64,000 nucleotides of DNA from Galeruca laticollis (lineage: Eukaryota > Arthropoda > Insecta > Coleoptera > Chrysomelidae): positions 26,471,114-26,535,113 of the forward strand of contig OY998179.1 in NCBI GenBank assembly GCA_963921935.1, read 5' to 3'. Every line of letters begins with the position of its first letter. Positions within the stretch are counted from its first letter, which is position 1. Shown piece by piece: positions 1-12,361 of the stretch. The position numbers were made by a program, and so were the translations under genes. Under the pieces are notes generated by a model that was given only the letters and a program-made list of their open reading frames with translations, made no database searches and was not told the DNA's origin.

Positions 1-105
1 CCCCCGAAGTGTATACAAGTAAAAATTTTATGATAGAATATTGTTCAGGGCCACAGATGCGGAAAAGTTAGTTTTAATCTTTAAAACCATTTATTTTTAA
101 CTGAA
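1..105. repeat. Repeat end, inverted partner of 33255-33360
   Basis: The first ~105 bases, starting CCCCCGAAGTGTATACAAGT, match the reverse complement of 33255-33360 almost base for base and then diverge. The outer half of the match resembles the ~173-bp satellite that continues to the right of 33360. The window therefore probably begins at the edge of a second satellite block in the opposite orientation. Whether these are the ends of one ~33-kb unit or two independent copies cannot be decided here. Confidence 0.7.
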
Positions 106-248
106 TTGTATCAGTTGATACTAAGTCAGCTGAAATGTTGGTGAATTACTGACGATAATACTTGAACAAATACCAATCAGCTGCGGAATTGAAGTAACAA
201 TTGAAAAATGTGTCATTAGTATAGAAACTATTTAATAAACTCTACTGA

Positions 249-708
249 TAGTCCAGTCATTTAAGCTTAAATTAGGTAAGAATCTCGGAATTCGATATAC
301 CCAGCTGTTAGTCTGCAAATACTTGTATATTGAAACCCTTAAAGTTGTCTCAAAACCTACAGATGGTAGGGTATACGCAACTATTAAATTTCAAGGTCAA
401 AGGTCACAAAAATCGGTTTTTTTGCGCTTTTTTGTGAATATCTCATTTTATACAGGTTTTTTGGTATTTGTATTTATTATCAATATTGTAAAATACAAAA
501 TTCTCTACAAATTTTGTTAACAAAAATTTTTCATACGGTGAACCGTTTTCGAAATAGAGGACGGAGAGCGTGCGGTCACAGCATCACTTCAGGTCAACCG
601 GCGACTCCGGTCGAAAACGCGCCATATATAGTTAATGAACTATCGAAAAATCAATGATTATAAATATTTGTCAATTTTTATTAACTATTATATCTTATCA
701 TTTTTTTT
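249..708 (+). repeat. Left long inverted arm
   Basis: This pairs with 1763-2212 in reverse complement over ~455 bp at roughly 85-90 percent identity by eye. The inner end is in the A/T run near 700-708. The outer end is near 249, beyond which similarity is lost. Confidence 0.75.
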
Positions 709-711
709 GAA

Positions 712-1509
712 AAAGTTGGGAAAGGAAATGTAAAAACGGAGATATATTCGACTAAAAGTTCCAATAATTATCCTCATTCCGAAACACATATTTTATTTCT
801 GCACGCGTTAAGTGGCTGTGACACAACTTCTGCGCTTTTTAAAAAGGGAAAAAAATCATTTTTAGAAGTTTTTGAGACACTGACAAATTTGGATGAACTA
901 GCTGCAGCATTTGAGGAAGAAAATTGTTCGGCCCAGAGATTATTAGAGAGTGGGACTCAAACCTTATTGGCAGTCTATAATGCTCCGAAATCTGAGAAAA
1001 GTCTCGGTCATCTTCGTTATATGCATTACTTCAAGTCTACAAAACTTAATAAACCTGTGCAGCTTTCAAATATTCCACTAACAAGTGCAGCTGCTCATCA
1101 ACATTTCAAACGTGTATATTATCAAGTTTAAACTTGGTTAGGGCATGATTTGGAACCCCAGGTGTGGGGTTGGGCAATGCGAAACGATTTTCTGGAGCCT
1201 ATCATGACAATTTTACCACCTGCTCCAGAAGATTTGCTAAATACAATTTTCTGCAACTGCAAGAGTGGTTGTGGTTCGCGATGCGGATGCAAGAAAGGGG
1301 GCTTGCAATGCTCTTTAGCTTGTGGTCAATGTAATGGGCAAGCTTATCTCAATGCTCTACCATATCAGAGCGACATAACCGAAGATGGAACCTTTGACCC
1401 GGAAATCATGGAAGAACTTGAGACAAATGTCGTTGAAGACGATAATGAAGACCAGTTTGTAATTTACCAGCAGCCGGAAGATGACGATGAAGTGGAAGAA
1501 GATGATTAA
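712..1509 (+). pseudogene. CXC (tesmin/TSO1-like) domain protein fragment, one nonsense codon
   Basis: One frame is open from about 712 to the stop at 1507-1509 except for a TAA at 1129-1131, between 'RVYYQV' and 'TWLG', so a single nonsense change breaks it. The N-terminal part contains the segment HALSGCDTTSA near 799-831, a signature I associate with a large uncharacterised arthropod and cnidarian protein family. The C-terminal part has a Cys-rich block at about 1249-1347 (CNCKSGCGSRCGCKKG, then CSLACGQCNG) spaced like one repeat of the CXC DNA-binding domain. It is followed by an acidic tail of Asp and Glu. There is no start codon in the core, so it is 5'-truncated or relies on an upstream exon. 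Its position exactly between the two inverted arms implies that it moves with the element. The function of the parent protein is unknown to me. Confidence 0.6.
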
Positions 1510-1762
1510 AATTATAAATCGTAGTTTTTGTACCCTTTATTAAATTTTTTACTTTTAATAAAAATAAATGTATTGAATATTTTTTAATAAAAAGATTAAT
1601 TCATAATTTATTTGTTTTTTTCCATCACGTAAGAAGTTATTAATATTAATTAGGTTAAAATTCAAATATAATTCCTATATTTTCATTAACAATTCTGCAA
1701 TTACGTGGATAGGTAAGTGTTGTTAAATAAATTAATACTGAATAAAAAGTGGATAGGTTAGG

Positions 1763-2212
1763 AAAAAAATGATAAAATATAATAGTTAATAAAAATTGAC
1801 AAATATTTATAATCATTGATTTATCGATAGTTCACTATCTATGGCGCGTTTTCGACCAGAGGCACCGGTTGACCTGAAGTGATCCTGTGACCGCGCGCTC
1901 TCCGCCCTCTATCTCGAAAACAGTTCACCGTATAAAAAATGTTTTTTAACGAAATTTGTAGAGAATTTTATATTCTACAATATTCATAATAAGTATAAAT
2001 AGCAAAAAAACCTGTATAAAATGAGATATTTACAAAAAAAGCGCAAAAAACCGATTTTTGTGACCTTTGACCTTGAAATTTATTAGTTGCGTACACCCTA
2101 CCATATGTAGGTTTTGAGATAACTTTTAGGGTGTCAATATACAAGTATTTACAGACTTACAGCTGGGTATCTCGAATTCCGAGGTGAACATACTATAATG
2201 ACTGGACTATGA
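1763..2212 (-). repeat. Right long inverted arm
   Basis: This is the reverse-complement partner of 249-708. Both arms carry the same GC-richer internal patch, so they derive from one sequence. They have since diverged by substitutions and short indels. Confidence 0.75.
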
Positions 2213-2809
2213 GAATACTTGTATTATAGACTAATTTTATTTGAAGATGGAAACTGTCTTTCACTTTTGATAATTGGATAAGGAATAATAACTGGTTTTG
2301 GTAATTCATCTAAATTATATGCAAAAGTTTGATCTTATGTTTTCATTTTATTTTATTCTTGGAACTATATTTCTTTCTCAAGGTAACTTCAGTTATAATT
2401 TCACAATGAGATATAAAAAAAACCAACTTCTTAATAATATAAAAATACTTTTTGATAATATGACCCACATCAAAATGTTCTGTGATACGCTTGTCAAAAA
2501 ATTTATGAAGACTGACAGAGATTTTAAGTAATATTTTACAAAAACTTTAGGCCAGTTTGTTCATGTTATACAATATGATTGCAGTATTTTATCCGATTAA
2601 ACAGTAATTTAGATACATCATCTTTACCGTACTTTTTCAAAACGTAGTAACCAGAGTTTTAGAAAATTACTGAATTTTTGGATTCGGCGTTCAAATTTAC
2701 CTCTAGTAGTATTATTTATCTTTTTCTATATCCCTGTGGCTGTAATATGCTGCTCTCTATTTCTAGTAACTCTTAAAATCTGTAAGGTACCTATATTAAA
2801 GAATAGTAA
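2213..2809. other. AT-rich stretch, nothing recognised
   Basis: Short open frames occur here but show no recognisable domain, no sensible composition and no splice context. I see nothing to annotate. Confidence 0.5.
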
Positions 2810-2931
2810 TTTATGCAACAAGTGCATAAAGTGGTAATTTTTTTCACGAATGGAAAAAGCACGAGCCGTCAGGCGAGTGCGGCAATTCCATGAGTAAAAA
2901 AAAGATACTTTATGCACATGTTGCATACATA
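2810..2931. repeat. Hairpin MITE-like repeat
   Basis: The arms 2810-2832 (TTTATGCAACAAGTGCATAA...) and 2907-2929 (its near-perfect reverse complement) enclose a GC-richer centre with GAGCCGTCAGGCGAGTGCGG. The second layer of the arms (CACGAATGGA and TCCATGAGTA) is also imperfectly complementary. This is a compact ~120-bp foldback typical of insect MITEs. No coding capacity. Confidence 0.6.
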
Positions 2932-3439
2932 ATTTTTTCTACAGCCCTATACAAAAAAATAAAATTCAAATAGAAATTTGGGATATTTTAATTGAGCTCC
3001 TTCGGTAAATTACAATTATACGTATTCCAAGTTTTATGAAAGTCCATCCTCGATGCCCAGCCAAGATTCATTGTGTTAGCTTATGGGAAGCGTGAAATAA
3101 AGGTAACGTTATGGCTCTTTTTTACTTTTTTTTCACTCTAACTATAAACAACCACTTTAAGCGCTGCAAACCGATGAAATACAAGGTACTTTAAAGATAG
3201 GGCGAAGAAAAAATATTGTAAATACAGTTGCTAAGTACAATATTTCGTTTTTCTTTAAATTAGTTCCAATTAAAGCTAATAATTCAAGTTGTTATATTTT
3301 ACGCATAGCATTTTCTAATGGTAAAGCGGAGGGAGTTTAAGAAGTTACCATGTTTTAAATAATTAATTTCCGGTATTTTGGATATACATATTCATTAACA
3401 AAAGGGTGGTAAGTTGAAGATACTACGGTTTAGTCAGTT

Positions 3440-3680
3440 AATTTTTGCATTTTTAATCAACATATTACTGAAATTGACTGTCTCGACCCTTACTTCGTGG
3501 AATATGCTCATATTAGTGTTTTTAAATGAAACTCAAGGTCTCTAGTTAATACCACAATATAATACAAGTTATTGATAATTCTAAAAAATTGACAATTTTT
3601 TAGAATTTTCAATAACTTGTATTATATTGTGGAATTAACTAGAGACCTTGAGTTTCATTTAAAAACACTAACATATTACT
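3440..3680. repeat. Repeat with ~80-bp-arm hairpin
   Basis: Positions ~3510-3591 and ~3593-3675 are nearly perfect reverse complements with almost no loop, so they can form a long stem. The left flank of the hairpin (about 3467-3530, containing CTGTCTCGACCCTTACTTCG) recurs in inverted orientation at 7262-7350. Confidence 0.8.
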
Positions 3681-3721
3681 ATTACTATTTACATCAAGTT
3701 AAGTACATGGATATTAAGTAC

Positions 3722-6300
3722 AAGTAGTACAAACGAACAGAGAACCTGGAGAATATACCACTTCATAAATGTCAGCATGCCTACAGAGCGGGTCGATCAA
3801 CTGAGACGGCTCTGTATCAGCTGACCAAAGTCATCCAGAGAACCCTGAACAACAAAGAAATCGCAATGTGCGCATTCCTGGATATATCTGGGGTCTTTGA
3901 CAACACAACTCATGTGTCTGTCAAAGAAGCACTAAAAAGGCAAGGAGTAAATGAAACCATTGTATAATGGATGTATGCGTTGTTGACGACGAGGATAGCT
4001 GAGGCACAGGTGGGGAATCAAACTTCCTCAGTTAAAGCTACTCGCAGGACACCTCAAGGGGGAGTGTTAAATCCCCTTCTATGGAGCCTCGTAGTAGATG
4101 AGTTGCTCTACAGGCTAACGGAGCTTGGCTTCGAATGTACGAGCTATGCTTATCACATAGTACTAATAGTCAGAGGCAAGTGCGAGAGAGCCTTGTGTGA
4201 TTTATTACAAAAGAGCCATATAATTATTGAGCAATGGTGCTTGTCAGTGGGGCTAAACATTAACCCAAACAAGACCATAGTAGTTCAATTTACCCGGAAC
4301 AGAACACTTCCAGCCATGAAACCCCTATCTTTAAACGGGGAAATCATAGAATGGAAATCAGAGGTTGAATATCTAGGGATAACCCTAGACTGTAAGCTCA
4401 TGTGGAATTAGCTTGTTGAAGTAACTGCTAGTAAAGCAATAAAAGCTTTGATGGCGTGCAGAAATCTAGCTGGTAAGAGTTGGGGCTGTATCCCAAAAAT
4501 ACTGCGACGGATGTACGCCATGATTTTGAGACCAGCAATTACGTATGGGGCAATAGTTTAGCATACAAAAGCAAGTCAGTACAGCACGAGGAAGACCCTC
4601 GACAAAGTTCAAAAGCTTGCCTGTGTGTGCATCACTGGAGCTATGAGAACGTATCCAAGTCGGGCATTTGAGATCCTTAAAGATCTCACACTTCTACATC
4701 TGGTGATATAAGTATCAACCCAAGACGCAGTTCTTAGAATATCTAAGGAAGGTTCAGGCAATGAGAGTCTTAAAAATCATTGAGCGAGCCTGGTCCTCTC
4801 TAACAAAATACATCTCATGAGCGAATCTCCCCAGTGGCGAAATGATCAAGAAAGTAAGTATCGGAAATAATTCCACTACAATGCTAAATAAAAGGAGAGA
4901 CTGAGAAAGGGAATACACCACCCAAAATCCCAAAGAACCCAAAGAATACAGATGGTTCAAAAATCACACCTGGAGCAGGCGTTGGAGTATTTGGGTCTGG
5001 AACCAGATGCTCATTATGGTTATGTTCCTTCCCCAGCATCAATCAGGCAGAAATACTTGCGGTCGAAAGATACGGGGAAATGAACCTAGAAAGAAATGTG
5101 ACATATCGATCCATTCTGATAGTCAAGCAGCTATGAAAGCATTGAGCTCCCATGTCATTGACTCAAAGTTGGCATGGAAGTGCCGAAGAAAACTTGATGA
5201 ATTAGGCAAGAATAACAGGGTCTCTTTAGTCTAGATTCCTGTCCACTCGGGAATCACGGGAAATGAAGAGGCCAATACACTTGCCAGGAAAGGAGCACAA
5301 ATGCCCTTTATTGGCCCGGAGCCTTTCTGTGGTGTAGCAAAATGCTCCCACAAAAAAGAGTTTCGGAAGAAAGAGGAAACCGAAAGAGAAGCACTCTGGC
5401 GGTGCCTTCCCGGGTTGGAACATTCCAAAAAGTTCCTGGGGAACTTTTACACTGCCAGGTCCAAAAAATATTTGGACCTGAGTAAAGATAAGCTACATCT
5501 CCTCCACCTGGCACCAGATACTCATTATCGTTAGGCTCCTTCCCGAGCGTCTTTCAGGCAGAAATACTTGCGATCGAAAGATGCGTGGAAATGAACCTAG
5601 AAAGAAACTACCATAAATGTGACATATCGATCCATTCTGATAGTCAAGCAGCTATCAAAGCATTTAGCTCCCATGTCATTGACTCAAAGTTGGCATGGGA
5701 GTGCCGAAGAAAACTTGCTGAACTAGGCAAGAATAACAGTATCTCTTTAGTCTGGGTTCCTGGCCACACTTGCCAGGAAAGGGGCACAAACGCCATCTAT
5801 TGGCTCGGAGCCATTCTGTGGTGTAGGAAAATGCTCCTATAAGATAGAGGTTCGGAAAAAGGAGGAAACCGAAAGAAAAGCACTCTGGCAGTGCCTTCCC
5901 GGGCTGGTTCATTCCAAAAAGTTCCTGGAGAAATTTGACACTGCTAAACCCAAAAAATATTTGGATCTCAGTAAAAATAAGCTATATTTCCTCAAGGGCT
6001 TTCTTTCAGGACACTGCCGCCTTAGGAAGCACCTGATGAGTATAGGTCTAGCAGAAATTGACGAGTGTAGATTCTGTGGGGAGGAGTTCACTCCGGATCA
6101 CCTAGTTCTAGAATGCCTCGCCATTGCAAGCCAACACAAGAAATGCTTCGGACAAGAAACTTGTAAGAGTGAGGATCTAACCTCGTTGAAGCCGTCCCAA
6201 ATACTAGAGTTCATCAGAACCCTGGAACTGGGAGGAGAGCTGTAGTAGTAGCGAGAACAACTCTGATAGGGGGGGCACAATAAACTTTAGATTTCAGTGC
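3722..6300 (+). pseudogene. Non-LTR retrotransposon ORF2 remnant (RT and RNase H), I-group-like
   Basis: A 5'-truncated, frameshifted ORF2. The reverse transcriptase begins near 3722 with the 'HAYRAGRSTETAL' region, followed by FLDISGVFD (motif A, first catalytic Asp kept) and 'TPQGGVLNPLLW' at ~4050. Motif C, normally YADD, has decayed to 'YAYHIV' at ~4147, so the enzyme would be dead. Downstream there is an RNase H domain ('DSQAA.KA.SSHVIDSKLAW', 'VWVPGH') and, near 6060-6130, a Cys-His motif (CRFCGEE...HLVLEC) typical of C-termini in RNase H-bearing clades such as I, R1 and LOA. The RNase H region is present twice with an offset of ~511 bp (about 5002 and 5513). At least six frame changes or stops were seen. 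Clade assignment is inference. Confidence 0.8.
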
Positions 6301-6339
6301 ATTGTTACCCCGTTAAAATCTAATCTACTACTATTTGCT

Positions 6340-7261
6340 AAATTGAATTTTACGAAAAATAGACATTCCCCACTATTATTTGTTGTTACTGGAATCAGAC
6401 TTTTACATGATCAGACTCGTTTTGCGTTTAGAATAAGGTGTGTCGTGTCCTATTTCACTTAAATAATATGTCCAGAAGAACAAAATCATTAATTTCTTGG
6501 TGTGACACGAAGGTCAGTAGGAAAAAAGTATTATTCATTTAAAAGGAATATAAGATATCAAAAACAAACATCTATAATAGTATCTTCTTGATTACATTAA
6601 TTTTGGTAGACCCTGCAAACGATAATATAAAATATCGAAAACAAATTTGTATGATTCTATTATTTTATTGTTATAACTTCTGACGAACACTATATATAAC
6701 AAAATTTTGAACAATTACTAAAGGTAATGTCAAATGAATGACATTGTAATATAAATTGACGTTTATTGATATTTAGATTAAGTATATTCAAAGGTGACAG
6801 TAGTGCACTCGCAGAAATTATCTAAACGGAGTGAAAGTGTAAAAAAGAACGTAACAACAGATAGGGTTGATTTCAAAAAACAATCATGGTTTTAAATAAG
6901 AAAAAAGGTATAATGAAAAAGTTGAAGGTTGTTGATTTTTCGAAGGTGAGCGGATAGAAGCGTCGGTGATGAGAACGAGGAGAATGCAAGATTTTTCTAT
7001 TCAGAAATTTGAAGTTTAAACTAATGAGGAACTGCAAGTAAAGGTCAAATTTCAATAAACTATTAAGTAATCATACGTAGCAACGAATATAATGTTAAAA
7101 TACTACAATTAAAAAAAACGCTAGTGTGATAAAAATTGGTGATAACGTCTACAAGAACTTTGGTAAGCTATTACTTTACCTTTAATAATTCGATGATGAC
7201 TATATTTTCCGCTGAGAGGAGAAACCTTTTCATAAGAGAATAATTCCTACATAATATATTT
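6340..7261. other. AT-rich stretch, nothing recognised
   Basis: After the 3' end of the non-LTR remnant the sequence is AT-rich with only short chance frames. No TIR, LTR or coding motif was seen. Confidence 0.5.
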
Positions 7262-7350
7262 GTGTTTGAAATGAAACTCACTAATATGAGCAGATTCCAC
7301 GAAGTAAGGGTCGAGACAGTTAATTTCAATAATATATTTGATTATCCACG
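7262..7350 (-). repeat. Inverted copy of the 3467-3530 repeat
   Basis: The segment containing CGAAGTAAGGGTCGAGACAG is the reverse complement of the left shoulder of the hairpin at 3440-3680, with a few mismatches. Together they bracket the non-LTR remnant and ~1 kb of unassigned DNA. Confidence 0.7.
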
Positions 7351-7936
7351 CTGGATAGAAAGGCTATTTTCATTACTGCTAACTTCCTTTTTCGCTTCAT
7401 GAACTGAAAGTACTTTCATTACTTTGGATGTTTTCAAAATATCTTCACATATATACAAACATTGAAACTAGTTTTCAGAATAATAGGTTAGATGTAACGA
7501 TATAATTTTAAATTTGAATTTATGTGGTTATTTAGCTACAATCAACCTCCACAGACAAATCAAATGATTACTCACCACTTTATCATCATTAGTACAATAT
7601 AAGAAAAAACTATTGATATAAAATCAAATTAAACAGGTATTGGGTAATAACCATACTAGTTCTGGCGCCCATAATTAAAAAGGAAGTAAATTAACAACAA
7701 TAACAAAACTTAAAGGTGATAAACGAATTAACTATTTTTTTGCTAGTTCATCATAGAGAATTAAATTCAATATTTCAATAATAAATATCATTATATATTG
7801 ATCAGACAAATACATTACATTTAGAATTTGAAGAAAATAACAAAATTGATTCACAAATATAGAGCGTTTCTTATCAACTTGTCAGAAAAATTTAACGATT
7901 TCAACATTTATTATATTAACAAAAATTAAAAAAAAC

Positions 7937-7938
<2 letters not shown>

Positions 7939-7988
<50 letters not shown>
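7939..7988. repeat. (TA)n microsatellite
   Basis: About 50 bp of uninterrupted TA dinucleotides. Confidence 0.95.
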
Positions 7989-7989
<1 letters not shown>

Positions 7990-9826
7990 AACTTATCGTA
8001 AGAAACAGTAAAAAGAATGGAACACAAAAGTATGAAATTTGCAACCTTGTAGAGTAACAGATGGAAATTAATTATTTCACACAGCTGGAATTATCTTTTC
8101 TTATGATGATAATATAAGAAGAATATATATTTTCTATTGAATTGAACATTTATTATATTAGTTATGCTTCAAAACGAAAGAGAAACATAAGTAATAGTAA
8201 AATTATTTACCTTAGGATTTCAGATTATAAACTGCATTATTTTCATAAAATTTCAATTATATCTTAACAAATCATAAACTCATTCTCTTGTCTATAGCAA
8301 ATGATAATTTGTATCCAGTATTTCGAACATCTAACAATGAATCTGAAAAGAAAATAAATTATTATCAGACAATAATAAATAGAATGTTAGATCACGATAT
8401 ATACCAACAAAAGTGTAATGTTTATATTAAAAAGGAGATAACTGGAGTGACAACTAAAAATTTCATGTCTGTTAATGAAGTACACTGAGTGCAGAGGTAG
8501 ATTCTAACATAGAATTATTTATGTTTGTGAACTATTGATAATAGAAAAATATGATGCCTGAAATAAATAAAGAGCCAAGTTTGTAATAGATAAATATGTA
8601 GTGATGAGTAAAGATTTAATTGAAAGGCATTATGACAGATATTTGAACATTTTAGATTGTATATGGATTGATATTGAAATTTAAAGTCAAATAGATATTA
8701 TTTTCTTAATTAAAATAAGGTAGATTTTTGAAAGAATGAGTATGTAAATAGGAATGGTAAATTAGTTTGAAATCTTACATCAACAATCCATAATCATAGA
8801 AAAATATAAAGACATTTATCGACATATAAAACATTAGATAAGACAAAGTATATTCTATCTAGTATGTAGTAAGTTTTTTGTTTTACAAATAACAAAGCGG
8901 ACAACAAAAAGTTTGTTGATTTGGAAAACAAAAGGTTAGGTTAGGTTAGATGCATCTTATGATTAAATTATAGTAACGTTACTTATATAAAATTCTACGT
9001 CAAGTGCAGACAATTTTGGGAACAGACAATTTACAAGAAAATTTACGTATTTTACATTGACAGATATCAAGTATGAATTTAGACATTTTGAATTTTCGGT
9101 TAAATTTATTTAGATAGGAAATTTCTAATATAGATTGTTTTTAATATTAAGGTTTGATAGAAAATTCTATCTTTGTTTATGCGTTTATTATATTTTTGAA
9201 GAGTTTTAATTTTTGTAAGTGTTATTTTGATAATATATCATATAAATTTGAATTCCAAATCTCATTGGCTCTCTTTTCATATTCATTTTCATTATATTTG
9301 ATAATTTTTATACTATAGAAAATTTAGTATAATAAGTGACATTTAGTTAATCTTCTGACAGTAAATTCATATGTCATAAGATAATTTATATTGTCTTATA
9401 GTGTATTGGATAAACAGTTACTGTAGATTTGAATAGTGTGATACGTAATTTAGAAAATTATTTGGAAATTTACAAATTTGAATTATTAGTTGAAATCTTT
9501 GATCCCACCCTGAGAAAAGAATGAGTTGATTGGTGTTGTATTGATTTATCTTTCATTATATAAAATTTAATATTTATTTAACCGGGCATATTAATTTGAC
9601 AACTGCTGTCATTAAAAATTTTATAGGTTATATTTAGAGGTAAAGGTATTTTCACAATAGTGTAGTTATTATCACAAAATGTGATGACAGCTACAAACTA
9701 AATTCAGTATCATATAAATTCATATTCATATATAAAATATAATATAATTAGTAAAACACATTAGATATACTATAACCTGTCACCCGAACGTGGGGCAAAT
9801 ATTATTAAGAATATAGATATACTATA

Positions 9827-9832
<6 letters not shown>

Positions 9833-9885
<53 letters not shown>
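9833..9885. repeat. (TA)n microsatellite
   Basis: About 53 bp of TA dinucleotides. Confidence 0.95.
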
Positions 9886-11635
9886 ATACAAAAAAGAAGA
9901 AGATATGATATTCTGCATATTTAAGCTTAGATATTATTAGAATTGAATGTTCACATTACAAGTCCTACAAATGTACTCCTTGTTTTCTGTATAAAAGGAT
10001 AGATTGAATCAGTTTAAACGTCCAAATAGGTGACATTGCGTTGAATACAAAATGACAGCAGTGTGTAGAAACGAAAAACATTGAAAACTAAAAGAGTGAA
10101 ATCGTTGAAAGGTAGTGGATCCGAATATTTGATATACAACACAGGTGTCTAAGGACATGTTAGATGATGTTCATAAGTATTAATTGTGGTCGAGTCAACT
10201 TCCTGTCCATATTTTTCACTTCTATATGTATTAGTTATTGCGTGTTCTGCTTTATCGATTTTTTCTTGTATTCATTACTTTATCACTATATAATTTATTG
10301 GATACAACTTTCCGTCTTCCTTTTGTTTTCGAAAATTACGACAAAAGTTTGCTCGAAAGTTGGAAAACTTAGATTGCATAATAAACAAAATTGTATTATA
10401 ATGGGCGTTTTTTATTTTACAATCGAATACGGGCCTATTTGCAGGACTTCTCGCAAAATGTTTCAAGTGCAAGCAGGGACTACTAAATGACTGGTTTAAG
10501 AAGTCAACGACCTTATTGGTGGCTGTGATGAGTGGAGGATAAGGAACGAAGAATTTTAGCCCAAAGGCTCATATATGTGTATGCAGATATTTGGATGCTG
10601 ACTTGCGTTGGTACAGAGAAGAATGTATACAAATAAATAATCATCGTCATTATTTAGCTTTGGGAGTGCTTGAATTTCTTATATTTTGTTATTTAAAAAA
10701 TGCGAAATTTTCAATTTGCATTTACAATGAAAACGATATGCGAAAATTCCAATTAATTAAAAAATAGTGGATAGGCTAATTGTAGATTGATTCAAAATAG
10801 CAAAATTCCCTAAGGTAGCGAAAACTGGTGCGTCTAAAAAAATGTTATATTAGGATCGAACTGTAATTCACCTACTTTTACACTACGAAAATTAAGTTAC
10901 AACTCTTATTTTATCGCCTATTTATAACCATCAAATAATCTGATTTAGTAACTTTTCCATATATATGAACGGCTTTTACCTCAATATTTATTCTTAGCCG
11001 CAACTAATAGAGGGCGTTGAAAAATATATTGTTCATATTTAAGTTTGCATAAAAGGTAGACGTCTGGAGAAAGCTGAGTAGGTAGTTTTATAGAGGAGGT
11101 TTGCATTTCTATTGAATAATTATAAAAATATGCATGACAAAGACGATTGCATTATGCGTTTTAAATACGCCGGAACTCAAGAATATTAATTATCATAGTA
11201 CCTATATGAAGTCAGCAGAGGGGTACCTGTAAAAGAATTAAGAAGTTTCAATATAGGTATTGTAGTTGTGCCATTCAACCTATTGATATGTTCTCTGGAC
11301 ACACTGAATGATTCATGTAGGCTATTGTCGAACAAGAAGTTATTGGTGATAATAAACAAAAAAAAAACGGAAATACGACTCTTTAAACAACAAAAAAGCG
11401 CCACACTGTGGCGTATATACATATTGCAGAAGTCAGAATATGAAACGACGATGTTTTCATCGACCTCTTCGAATTGTGTTTAGAAGTATACAAGGAGTCC
11501 CAAAATTCTGGTCTCTGACGATTGCGCATTTATGATAAAAGATAGAATTTCCAAAATTTGGTGATAGTTGTATCATAAACGCATACATATTCTGAAAATA
11601 TTATTGACTATATAGGGTGTTCCAGGAATGGGCCT

Positions 11636-12350
11636 TCTCCCTATCGGTCCAATTATTAACTATAACGGTTGCTTCAAACTGTTTTACGTAATTGGTCCAC
11701 GACGTCTTTCCGTCGAATGTTGGGGCCTTTTGATACGGGCAAAACTGCCAATATCCTCTATTTTAGGGTAGGTTTCTGTCTTGCAGGGTTTTATATGTTC
11801 GATCTTCTTTTCTTCCGCTGGCGTGTCTTGTCATCTTTCTTTTCAACTCCTTGATTTTCTCGTTAATCGTTTTCATCGTATTCTCGATTTTCTCGTCCAT
11901 CGTTGTCATTTTATTCTCGATTTCCTCGTCGATCATTGTCATCTTATTCTCGATGTCCAATTTTATGGACAAAATTGTATTTTCCACGTCAGCAGAAATC
12001 TCATTTTTCAATGATAAGATATCGGCAGAAGTATAATTCTTCATCGCAGAAATATTATTCTTCATGGCAGAAATATCATTATTCATAGTTGAAATATACT
12101 CGTCCATATTAGCAGAAAAATCATTTTTCATGGTTGAAATCGTACTCTTAAAGTCGTTCATGCGATCTGGCGATCTGGCCCTCGGGATTCTTGGACTACA
12201 TCAACCATATAGGTGCTTCATGCTCAGTCCAGATAAGAACTTCCTTCCATAGAGGGACTGGTAAAAGTGTTTCACGAACTTCACTACCGCCATAAGTTCT
12301 CTTCTTGGAAGTAGTTTCGTTGTGGTTTGGACAGGACTTTGCTGAAATAT
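11636..12350 (-). mobile_element. Gypsy remnant, minus strand: gag coiled-coil part and RNase H part
   Basis: 11636-12161 is the reverse complement of the gag region of the element at 22105-28355 (its 22740-23180). The open part encodes repeated 'ISAMKN/ISTMNND' units, a low-complexity coiled-coil-like stretch with a different repeat number from the full-length copy. 12166-12350 is the reverse complement of the RNase H region (about 25690-25880). The two parts are not adjacent in the parent element, so this copy is rearranged. No intact frame. Confidence 0.8.
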
Positions 12351-12361
12351 CCTTTTCTTCG

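Larger units (their letters stand above)
249..2212. mobile_element. Element with ~455-bp inverted arms enclosing a CXC-protein fragment
   Basis: Two long inverted arms (about 249-708 and 1763-2212) flank a ~1050-bp core. The arms share the string starting TAGTCCAGTCAT, the block around ACCCAGCTGT, the 'GGTCAAAGGTCAC' segment and a GC-richer segment with 'GCGCGTTTTCGACC' on the right arm. Such long arms are typical of foldback-like DNA elements. No transposase catalytic domain is visible, so this is probably non-autonomous, or a decayed autonomous copy whose coding region is mostly gone. No convincing target duplication was found outside the arms. Confidence 0.7.
7351..11635. other. Long AT-rich intergenic region
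   Basis: About 4.3 kb with no supported gene. It holds two (TA)n tracts (annotated separately) and a short GGTTAGGTTAGGTTAG run near 8936-8951. The small open frames at 8288-8488 and 10164-10490 have no recognisable domain and skewed, low-complexity composition, so I do not call them genes. Confidence 0.5.

Noticed and set aside
323..520. Short frame in the left inverted arm
   Set aside because: The mirror copy in the right arm is not open and the product is low complexity, so it is a chance frame.
8936..8951. GGTTAGGTTAGGTTAG, three insect telomere-type TTAGG repeats
   Set aside because: Three units are expected by chance in AT-rich DNA of this length, and no longer array follows.
10164..10490. 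108-codon frame with hydrophobic segments that looks like a membrane protein
   Set aside because: The hydrophobicity follows from T-rich sequence. No domain, no codon pattern and no splice context support a gene.
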